Source of the DNA: Thermoleophilia bacterium
GTDB lineage: Bacteria > Actinomycetota > Thermoleophilia > Gaiellales > SKUG01
Direction of reading: 5' to 3'
NCBI GenBank assembly: GCA_025964465.1
Contig: JAOPYS010000051.1
Coordinates: 1 to 9,031 of the forward strand
Length of the DNA stretch: 9,031 nt
In this document: positions 6,301-9,031 of the stretch, one piece after another
Position numbering within the stretch: the first letter of the stretch is position 1
How the letters are laid out: every line of letters begins with the position of its first letter
Translations under genes and position numbers: made by a program
The notes under the pieces: model-generated
What the model saw: the letters and a program-made list of their open reading frames with translations, nothing else
Database searches by the model: none
Told to the model about the DNA's origin: nothing

Positions 6301-7233
6301 CGCACGGCTCAGCTCGCCCTCGGCGCTGCTGACGTCCGACTGCGCGGAGCCGACCTTGCCCTCGGCCGTCGACACGCGCGACTTCGCGGTCGTCACGGCG
6401 CCCGTTGCCGTCGAGAGGGCGCCGGTCGCGGTGGTGACTGCGGAGTTCGCCTTGGTGACGTCACCCTGCGCGGTCGTGACGGCGCCATCGGCGGTGGTCA
6501 GCGTGGCCTTCGCGGTGGTGACGCCGGTCTGCGCCGTGGTCGACGCGGTCTGCGCGGTGCCGTAGGCCGTCGTCGCCGTCGCGGTGGTGGTCTGCGCCGT
6601 GGTGTAGGCCGTGGTGGCGGTCGTGGTCGCGGTCTGCGCGGTGGTGTAGCCCGTGGTCGCGGTCTGCGTCGCCGTCTGCGCCGTCGTGTACGCGGTGCCG
6701 GCCGTCGTGGCCGCGGTCTGCGCGGTGGTGTAGTCCGTCTGCGCCGTCGTCGCGGCGGTCTGCGCGGTCGTGTAGTCGGTCTGCGCGGTCTTCTTCGCGG
6801 TCTGCGCCGTCGTGTACGCGGTGTTGGCCGTGGTGAAGGCGGTGTCGGCGGTGGTCGCGGCGGTCTGCGCGGTCGTCACGGCCGTGGTCGCGGTGGTGGC
6901 CGCGGTCGTCGCGGTGTCGTAGGCGGTCTGGGCGGTGGTGGATGCCGTCGTGGCCGTGGTGACGGCGGTCTGGGCAGTGGTGAGGTCGGTGCCGAGCGTG
7001 CTGGAGGCGGTCTGCGCCTCGGTGTAGGCGGTCTGGGCAGGGGCGACCTGGCCGTCGAGGCTCGTGGCAGCGGCCTCGAGCGTGGTGATGCCGGAGGCGG
7101 CCGTGTCGACCTTCTGCTGGGCGGAGGTGACTCCCGACTGGGCCGAGGAGACCGCCGCCGCGTCCGCGCCCGACGTGCCGCCGCTGGGCGTCGTCGTCGA
7201 AGACGATGGGCTCGATGGGTTGACCGTTGCCAC
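1..7233 (-). CDS. Giant modular coiled-coil / polymorphic-toxin-like protein (3' end outside window)
   Basis: A single open frame of 2411 codons runs from a GTG at 7233-7231 to the window edge without a stop; the C-terminus is missing. The protein begins MATVNPSSPSS and has no signal peptide or N-terminal membrane helix. Modules by residue: 1-28 disordered Ser/Thr/Pro; 29-315 and 328-600 heptad coiled coil; 601-655 Lys/Glu/Ala helix; about 690-955 beta-hairpin-like repeats; 956-1170 mixed, with an acidic Asp cluster at 994-1003; about 1190-1550 beta-rich; 1588-1751 hydrophobic; 1760-1958 Pro/Gly/Thr/Ala linker; 1959-2040 beta-rich; 2085-2206 possible BECR-type RNase domain; 2212-2258 linker; 2308-2411 another beta module. 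I see no Cys, and no Met between residue 1 and residue 1130. Downstream of an AGGA; GTGs at 7242 and 7260 are in frame but worse placed. Family unknown. The toxin/effector role is inferred from the architecture; a giant surface adhesin or structural filament protein is the main alternative. That the frame is coding is near certain. Confidence 0.93.
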   Translation of the reverse strand, partial: MATVNPSSPSSSTTTPSGGTSGADAAAVSSAQSGVTSAQQKVDTAASGITTLEAAATSLDGQVAPAQTAYTEAQTASSTLGTDLTTAQTAVTTATTASTTAQTAYDTATTAATTATTAVTTAQTAATTADTAFTTANTAYTTAQTAKKTAQTDYTTAQTAATTAQTDYTTAQTAATTAGTAYTTAQTATQTATTGYTTAQTATTTATTAYTTAQTTTATATTAYGTAQTASTTAQTGVTTAKATLTTADGAVTTAQGDVTKANSAVTTATGALSTATGAVTTAKSRVSTAEGKVGSAQSDVSSAEGELSRAQARLNDPKDTGAQAAVNAAQGKLSAARGRLSAAKGEVTSAKAALTQAQTAETQAKAALERAKTEAEAAKRRLVAAQEKQKAAKEAVTKAEAALKAAKEAEAEAKTALDKAKADELKAKTALDKAKADELKAKTALDKAKEAETKAKTALDKAKEAETKAKTALDTATEAETKAKTALDTAREAQTKAKGDLTKAKDAETKAKTAQTTAKDNLDKAKEAVTKAQAKLTDVKTKVDAAKAEVDAAKAKLDDATSKASAKKTELATARSSLASARSELTAAQARLTAAQDKAKPKLSVQTDSQATAAEDAKKKKAQAAAIDAAVTPEEKARLLADQKALADQEAKIRAQEAEAKTTPISVRGLDPEDRRAIQAANTTNTSNTTAQITNARETYYKTHDYYVDADGTTYVATVNPTTGDVKLERDDEQPAKPATATAPATPATTSNRTATIKVDNSRQDVAVTKTVPTGKPDEVNQTRTETVNTAPNGKATDSQIRLEQERKNKDGSTDTSKTEENYNATGIATSREQEQRHLAVNGDSTRDDTKTTFAADGKTAAQTVVANEQRTAGTTSNRETTTNLAADGATPKDQTIVESGTDKPTTTAHTGFTAAGEPATTFISRDANGTELPNGITPTEYVVWGADGKPSKRLTGGTAITEGEYSTFATTGTKPAVPSAGTEPKPEDFFNDDLDIDDFDDATKKFEDAHKKWEDNKNAIQTANAFNEVDPASIPGTEDPIKWTRGDGGRFKGEPLQGNLVAPLTPSGTTPSVFDVPAQLQTRASAAAIDQSPPATDKAAFAKLDTEQHAYETQVAGAKTDAERQQIMSAYFADHPYWIDRGPKPDSQPVLEASAWSNGTPGSTMFGGSRAANPHATMARTGISGQDDQGQPATLDIVTNRYIDGTKDDVTRTSYDGPAGASRVVVTGEHSNAAGVITERDRNAQSQVARTKEGLEPLAVTEISKERFNETTGKPQGEQYYAVAQSDSRMTSLEEKKDYYTTDGIIFDTKIEETQESRNWDAGQVNDFLGQNQSIIDRARTGKFNPNEDGTNVTVPAAGSFYAHTNTDIDYDATGVAIHEQVDSQTSTVADAGDENHNGVKITATDTHKELGTPGGTAPIFDADGRRIVNEVSTGTIKTTEYDPDAGTAGGNHGLGHQFRENTSVTYGTTTDPAGKAVAGSQWSTPLTTQTLREGFDNDWIFEEKQLKTEPGKDGAPFQLVIDGEGDDAHPVEVRYGDEVYGADGKKHELERPDNDPFGDGPSIHHEDLDFADKFEEFMEGWGGKIIGGLGVVAGLALIATGVGSPLGVALAAGGVALATTQFAYTALNYSQGEASGLDLVISGAGVVLSAIPAITGVRQLAATGRAAEALNAARAAGATEEVAQTAASTILREGTENGRAVETALKAGEVTEKGLDGKDAYDAGRAALQGDFYGAGLMLIAVGGGSAIGRVRSRVGVPGPTGAPDGGNPLPDTNLPGTPGNPTGTPDTNLPGTPGNGAPSATGSNGLPTNPGTGTPGSSTNGGGASNPLPTPDLNGPTPATPRPTAPSSSTSTSSGAPTVRTNPAPDTTSTRRTLGGDNTGSPAPAGGGNGAPAATNAGTPAATNAGGTPDGTSQVAGARGDGAASTTPATPTAPTTPALATTAPDGTAGATVPASDISPEWLRVNGDRVGRPADLSRGEPGAVPYTVDAQGNVNGYGVIGADGTADFNVTLQRDGTWAVQVPTVRPDGGRFLNNRTPIARPASSLEAPSPLSDADVASSVAARSDAVRAGYPDPTVSTDVISHVARRHLPGHMPSDGSLGPGQAIDGAGNIGYYTADGIFHKEDFTLPAGQFRNGSTVEDVQGLVQDTLDRGVWTRDASSGAARVVLRHDSTIGVDADGVTPANYTEVIVRPDGTVATAYPVADPNLRGALAADSGASVPARTTTPTADGAATSPTAAGAAAAPIPGAPGPDAPSIFGIGREVPLPHFSGPRVEAPIARQFDVAGGLPLRLPDAHPVVTDLLGTQVQLPGDRLGWNVRRDANGQLSLTRQLDRGARIDDVIAQNPDAVARAGGPDAVRANPSLLAGAQLNVVRSNGQFESGWSISNVSPDGTLNLTTRQSRPTDVGE
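460..600 (-). other. Second Ala/Pro/Thr-rich linker
   Basis: Residues 2212-2258 (RGALAADSG onward) are Ala/Pro/Thr/Gly-rich and low-complexity, like the linker at 1760-1958. They divide the candidate RNase domain from the last module visible in the window. Confidence 0.65.
616..981 (-). other. Candidate BECR-fold RNase toxin domain inside the giant protein
   Basis: Residues 2085-2206 form a compact globular segment. It opens with a helix carrying His2087, Arg2090, Arg2091 and His2092 (ISHVARRH), continues with an FxxGSTVEDVQGLVQDTL helix pattern at 2136-2153, a strand with IGVDADG at 2177-2183, and ends in strand EVIVRPDG followed by TAYPV at 2202-2206. A helix with paired His/Arg, an IG-x-D strand and a terminal strand ending in T-x-Y-P is the pattern I associate with BECR-fold (Barnase-EndoU-ColicinE5/D-RelE) polymorphic toxin RNases. 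Unusually it is followed by at least 205 more residues and so is not at the C-terminus. The assignment rests on pattern memory only; it could be another small alpha+beta domain. Confidence 0.4.
1360..1956 (-). other. Pro/Gly/Thr/Ala-rich low-complexity linker
   Basis: Residues 1760-1958 are almost entirely Pro, Gly, Thr, Ser, Ala and Asn, with hardly any hydrophobic residues, so they should be disordered and extended. They contain small duplications: DTNLPGTPGN occurs at 1775-1784 and again at 1790-1799 (45 bp apart in the DNA, near 1837-1911), and PAATNAG occurs twice at 1896-1910. The segment separates the hydrophobic region from the C-terminal globular modules, as linkers do in modular secreted proteins. 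Confidence 0.8.
1981..2472 (-). other. Hydrophobic Gly/Ala-rich region with membrane-like helices
   Basis: Residues 1588-1751 hold clustered hydrophobic stretches: 1588-1604 and 1609-1622 (Gly/Ala/Val-rich, separated by GSPLG), 1641-1655 ending SAIPAI, and, after a charged helical spacer, 1737-1751 (AGLMLIAVGGGSAI region). The preceding sequence is amphipathic (FADKFEEFMEGWGG, 1573-1586). Similar Gly-rich hydrophobic helical regions before a Pro-rich linker and a C-terminal toxin are common in large actinobacterial polymorphic toxins, where they are thought to help cross or insert in a target membrane. That role is inferred here. An integral-membrane anchor or a compact helical domain in the same place is also possible. 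Confidence 0.55.
2584..3666 (-). other. Beta-rich central region of the giant protein
   Basis: Residues about 1190-1550 are rich in Thr, Val, Ile, Tyr and Asp-Gly or Ala-Gly turns, for example YYTTDGII at 1301-1308, DYDATGV at 1372-1378 and IFDADGR at 1422-1428. The spacing is less regular than in the 770-955 block. A hydrophilic, His- and Gly-containing stretch (HGLGHQF, 1455-1461) and a Trp/Phe-rich segment (FDNDWIFEE, 1498-1506) are embedded. I recognise no catalytic signature. It probably continues the beta-structured shaft between the coiled coil and the membrane-like segment. Confidence 0.4.
4369..4926 (-). repeat. Beta-hairpin-like repeats with glycine turns
   Basis: Residues about 770-955 contain recurring short units of the form hydrophobic-x-x-Asp/Asn-Gly-Lys/Thr followed by Thr-rich alternating strand sequence, such as FAADGKT, LAADGAT and WGADGKP. 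The turn glycines fall at residues 776, 795, 813, 828, 844, 859, 875, 890, 902, 918, 931 and 950, mostly 15-16 apart. This suggests stacked beta hairpins or a beta-solenoid. It is shorter-period than classical RHS/YD repeats (about 20 residues) and lacks their Tyr-Asp signature, so I do not call it RHS. An upstream unit at 701-719 has the same style (YYVDADG). Confidence 0.5.
5434..6252 (-). repeat. Coiled-coil block II: 39 Lys/Glu/Ala-rich heptads
   Basis: Residues 328-600 form 39 further uninterrupted heptads after a 12-residue break at 316-327 that starts NDPKD. Ala again occupies position 3 and Leu, Val, Glu or Ala position 7, but the outer positions are now Lys, Glu, Asp and Arg, as in ordinary solvent-exposed coiled coils (for example DKAKEAE and TKAKTAL). 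Alternate heptads carry Leu and Glu/Ala at position 7. It continues into a Lys/Glu/Ala-rich helix to about residue 655. It probably extends the same rod as block I, with a hinge at the NDPKD break. Coiled-coil proteins of this composition are common in bacterial surface and filament proteins, so the repeat alone does not give a function. Confidence 0.85.
5695..5988 (-). repeat. 42-bp tandem repeat (seven 14-residue units) in the giant gene
   Basis: Within coiled-coil block II, residues 416-513 are seven consecutive 14-residue units (two heptads each), based on TALDKAKEAETKAK and TALDKAKADELKAK, with the last two units drifting to TALDTAREAQTKAK and GDLTKAKDAETKAK. The DNA repeats with a 42-bp period, and neighbouring units are nearly identical at nucleotide level around 5821-5988. 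Tandem in-frame identity of this kind arises by slippage or unequal recombination, and unit number may differ between strains without breaking the frame. Confidence 0.85.
6289..7149 (-). repeat. Coiled-coil block I: 41 Thr/Ala/Gln-rich heptads
   Basis: Residues 29-315 of the giant protein divide into 41 consecutive heptads with no register slip. Ala (rarely Leu) sits at heptad position 3, and Val, Tyr, Phe, Ala, Ser, Leu or Thr at position 7, giving the 4-3 spacing of a coiled coil with a small-residue core. The commonest unit is TTAQTAY or TTAQTAA. Between residues 85 and 231 almost every residue is Thr, Ala, Gln or an aromatic, with very few charges. At DNA level this is a degenerate 21-bp periodicity in ACC/ACG, GCC/GCG and CAG codons. 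Charged residues appear only from about residue 255. A long alpha-helical stalk is the likely form; a Thr-rich, uncharged coiled coil of this length is unusual. Confidence 0.85.
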
Positions 7234-7477
7234 GCGTGTCACGTCCTGCGTCCGTCGCACGGGGCTGTCCAGGCCGTGGTCCGTGCGTTGTCGTCCAAGG
7301 GAGCGCGCACCGTCCAGACACGGCTCCGCTTTCAGGAAACGACGATTCGGCGGATCCGTAAAGGGCGTCGCGATGCCGTTCGAGCCGATGTGACGGGGAA
7401 ATGTCCCCCAACCGACACCTGAACCGACGAACCCCGCGCGGAGTTCACGCCGGGCGGCCTCCGGGCATCCCCGTCCC
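7234..7477. other. Divergent intergenic region
   Basis: This stretch separates the starts of the giant gene (minus) and the ligase gene (plus) and must hold both promoters, but I see no convincing -35/-10 pair on either strand. It contains a small inverted repeat, GGGGA-AATG-TCCCC at 7395-7408, and a 7-bp direct repeat AACCGAC at 7410-7416 and 7422-7428 (12-bp period), both of a size that could form operator half-sites; neither is diagnostic. The ligase ATG has no clear Shine-Dalgarno sequence. Confidence 0.5.
7244..7247 (-). promoter_or_regulatory. Ribosome binding site deciding the GTG start of the giant gene
   Basis: On the minus strand AGGA lies 10 nt before the GTG at 7233. The next in-frame upstream GTG, at 7242, would have this AGGA only 1 nt away, and the GTG at 7260 has only a weak GGA. 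No in-frame ATG exists until 7479, which lies inside the start of the divergent ligase gene. The 7233 start is therefore preferred. The spacing is slightly long, so the 7260 start cannot be excluded. Confidence 0.5.
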
Positions 7478-8581
7478 ATGCCGGACGCGATCTCCTTCGC
7501 CAGCTCCGAACCACTCACCCTCGGCATCGAGGAGGAGCTGCTGGTGGTCGAGGCGAGCGCCGGGTGGGCCCCCGCACCCGTGGCCGACCAGCTGTTGGAT
7601 GGCGCGTGGGACACCGTGGCCGTGCCGGGTGGATGGCTCAAGCCGGAGATGCTGCGCTCGAGCATCGAGCTGAACACCGCTGCGTGCGACCGGCTCGAGC
7701 AGCTCGACGTCGACCTGCGCGCGGTCCGCGCTGCCGCGGTCGAGCGGGCCCGCGCGGCGGGCGTGCGCCTGGCAGCGATCGGGATGCACCCGGACCTCGT
7801 CGTGCGCGCGGACATGGTGTCGCCCAACGCGTCGCACCAGACCATCGCTGAGCTCCACGCGCGCGTGGGCACGCTCGGGGAGCAGTCCATCCACGGCATC
7901 CACGTGCACGTCGGCATGCCCGACCTGGCGGCGGCGCTGCGGGTCACCGACGCGCTTGCGGCGTGGGTGCCGCTGCTCATCGCCTGCACGGCGCACTCGC
8001 CCGTGGCGCGGGGCGTGCGCGCGCCGTGGCGCTCCGCGCGGGCAGAGGTGACGCGGCGGATGCTCTGGGCCGGCCCGACCCCGCGCTTCTCGGGGATGGA
8101 TGAGTACGCGTCGGTCCATGCGCTGCACCAGCTCGAGAATTCCGGTGACCAGCGGTTCCTGTGGGAGGTCGCGCCGGTGCCGTCGATCGGCACGGTCGAG
8201 GTGCGCGTGTTCGACGCACACCCCGACGTCGAGGTCGCGCTCGGCATGGCGGCGCTGCTGCAGGCGCTGGCGGCGCACGTGCTCGACGGCGGGCCGGTCG
8301 CGCGCGCCAACGAGTCGCTCGAGCGCCACAACCGCTGGAGCGCCATGGAGTTCGGGCCGCGCGCACGCTTCCTCGTGCCAGGGCGAGGCGCCCCGGTCGA
8401 CGCGGTCGAGCTGGCCCGCGACCTCGTCGAGCTGGCGCGCCCCTACGCGCGCGACCTGGGCGGCGAGCCGTGGCTTGCGGTCGTCGAGCGCCTGCTCGTG
8501 GACCCCCCCGTGGAGCGCGCCATCACCGCCTTCGAGGACGGCGGCCTCGACTCGCTGCTCGCGCACGCCGAGGTCCGGTAG
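7478..8581 (+). CDS. YbdK-type carboxylate-amine ligase (GCS2 family)
   Basis: The 367-residue product matches the usual length (about 370) of the YbdK / glutamate-cysteine ligase type 2 family, cytoplasmic enzymes that join a carboxylate (typically glutamate) to an amine using ATP. Seen: LTLGIEEELLVVE at 13-25, whose three Glu fit the family's N-terminal metal/ATP-site motif; GIHVHVG at 140-146; and GTVEVRVFD at 238-246, the canonical Glu-Arg-Asp strand; also LERHNRW near 288. The region after residue 165 (CTAHSPVARGVRAPWRSAR) stands where relatives typically have an NSPFW-G-DTG motif, so it is divergent. Actinomycetes make mycothiol rather than glutathione, so the true substrate is open; EgtA-like gamma-glutamylcysteine synthesis is one possibility. 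The ATG sits just before the first conserved motif. It is divergent from the giant gene and convergent with lgt, with a 12-bp gap. Confidence 0.9.
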   Translation: MPDAISFASSEPLTLGIEEELLVVEASAGWAPAPVADQLLDGAWDTVAVPGGWLKPEMLRSSIELNTAACDRLEQLDVDLRAVRAAAVERARAAGVRLAAIGMHPDLVVRADMVSPNASHQTIAELHARVGTLGEQSIHGIHVHVGMPDLAAALRVTDALAAWVPLLIACTAHSPVARGVRAPWRSARAEVTRRMLWAGPTPRFSGMDEYASVHALHQLENSGDQRFLWEVAPVPSIGTVEVRVFDAHPDVEVALGMAALLQALAAHVLDGGPVARANESLERHNRWSAMEFGPRARFLVPGRGAPVDAVELARDLVELARPYARDLGGEPWLAVVERLLVDPPVERAITAFEDGGLDSLLAHAEVR

Positions 8582-8601
8582 CCGCCCGACGCGTCAGGCG
8601 G
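8582..8601. terminator. Possible shared terminator hairpin between convergent genes
   Basis: A 20-bp near-palindrome fills the gap between the ligase stop (8581) and the end of lgt, and includes the lgt stop codon. In the lgt transcript it can fold as an 8-bp GC-rich stem (one G-U pair) around a CGCG loop; in the ligase transcript the same position is a C-A mismatch. There is no U-tract, which is common in high-GC actinomycete terminators but weakens the call. Confidence 0.35.
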
Positions 8602-9031
8602 TCGAGGCGCGGCGGGTGGAGGGATCGCGGCGGCGCATGGCGAACGCCACGACGAGGCCCGCGACGATCAGGAAGCCTGCGACCCAGACGTTCTGGCGCA
8701 CGCCGAACCAGTGGTGCGCCTCGTCGATGCGCACGGGCTCGACCGCGATGCGCACGACCGAGTACGCCGCGACGTAGAGCGGCAGCAGGATGCCGGGCGT
8801 GCGGCTGCGCCAGCGCACGAGCAGCACGGCGAACAGCGCGCTCAGCAGCAGGGTGCCGATCGCCTCGTACAGGAACGTCGGATGGAAGGTCGCGTGGTCC
8901 GCGTAGCCCTCCGGGCGGAAGGCGCGGTCCACGCGCAGCGCCCACGGCCCGTCGAACGGGCGGCCGAACAGCTCCTGGTTGAGGTAGTTGCCCAGGCGCC
9001 CGATCGCCTGCGCGAGCAGGATCGCCGGCGC
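8594..9031 (-). CDS. lgt: Prolipoprotein diacylglyceryl transferase, C-terminal part
   Basis: The visible 145 residues are the C-terminal half of Lgt, the membrane enzyme that transfers diacylglycerol from phosphatidylglycerol to the lipobox cysteine of prolipoproteins, the first step of lipoprotein maturation. The family signature GRLGNYLNQELFG is present 11 residues from the window edge, with its essential Arg, Asn and Glu. FHPTFLYE, the typical His-Pro-Thr motif, follows, then a membrane helix (AIGTLLLSALFAVLLV), a YVAAYSVVRIAVEPVRID segment with the conserved Arg/Glu before the last helix, and a final helix (NVWVAGFLIVAGLVVAFAM) ending in a short basic tail. There is no long C-terminal extension of the kind seen in some actinomycetes. 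The start codon lies beyond the right edge. Confidence 0.95.
   Translation of the reverse strand, partial: APAILLAQAIGRLGNYLNQELFGRPFDGPWALRVDRAFRPEGYADHATFHPTFLYEAIGTLLLSALFAVLLVRWRSRTPGILLPLYVAAYSVVRIAVEPVRIDEAHHWFGVRQNVWVAGFLIVAGLVVAFAMRRRDPSTRRASTA

Noticed and set aside
5147..6565. 472-codon plus-strand frame resembling a hydrophobic Ala/Ser/Leu/Val/Phe repeat membrane protein
   Set aside because: The apparent hydrophobic repeat is produced by the complement of Lys/Glu/Ala heptad codons on the minus strand; it has no charged loops or start context of its own.
5434..7149. Phage tape-measure protein
   Set aside because: Long helices plus a hydrophobic segment fit superficially, but the beta repeats, Pro-rich linkers and C-terminal globular modules do not, and no phage genes flank it.
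7360..7391. Flagellar sigma-28 type promoter (TAAA ... GCCGAT) upstream of the ligase
   Set aside because: The spacing between the two elements is about 21 nt rather than the roughly 15 expected, and the second element is incomplete.
3823..7422. 1199-codon open frame on the plus strand
   Set aside because: It is also the codon-aligned complement of the giant gene; its Leu/Gly/Arg repeats are the mirror of the heptad codons, and it runs past the giant gene's start without a sensible product.
7445..8566. 373-codon minus-strand frame opposite the ligase
   Set aside because: It is antisense to a gene with clear family motifs; its Arg/His-rich product has no recognisable features.

Overview
The window is very GC-rich, with GTG starts and almost no TCA, TTA or CTA triplets in the coding frames. 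Together with the Lgt and ligase sequences this points to a high-GC actinomycete. A Thermoleophilia/Solirubrobacterales-like source is possible, but that is a guess and nothing here proves it.

Layout: (1) Positions 1-7233, minus strand, hold one uninterrupted reading frame of 2411 codons. It starts at a GTG and has not reached a stop at the left edge, so the protein is larger than 2411 residues. I translated it by hand in full. It is modular: a short Ser/Thr/Pro-rich head with no signal peptide; about 80 heptads of Ala-core coiled coil in two blocks (41 Thr/Ala/Gln-rich, then 39 Lys/Glu/Ala-rich); beta-hairpin-like repeats spaced about 15-16 residues; a mixed acidic and beta-rich centre; a hydrophobic Gly/Ala-rich membrane-like region; a Pro/Gly/Thr/Ala-rich linker of about 200 residues; a compact His- and TAYP-containing domain that looks like a BECR-type RNase toxin; a second linker; and the start of a further beta-rich module. 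I found no cysteine in the 2411 residues. The plan resembles a giant secreted polymorphic toxin or surface effector, but that is inferred from architecture and no single domain gives certain identification. (2) Positions 7234-7477 are the divergent intergenic region. (3) Positions 7478-8581, plus strand, encode a YbdK-type carboxylate-amine ligase (GCS2 family) with one divergent conserved motif. (4) Positions 8594-9031, minus strand, hold the C-terminal part of lgt, the prolipoprotein diacylglyceryl transferase, cut by the right edge. It converges on the ligase gene, with a near-palindrome at the junction.

The giant gene and the ligase gene are divergent and share no evident function. The ligase and lgt look like ordinary chromosomal genes, so the giant gene appears to sit next to housekeeping sequence. 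Any immunity, export or partner gene for it would lie beyond the left edge and cannot be seen here.
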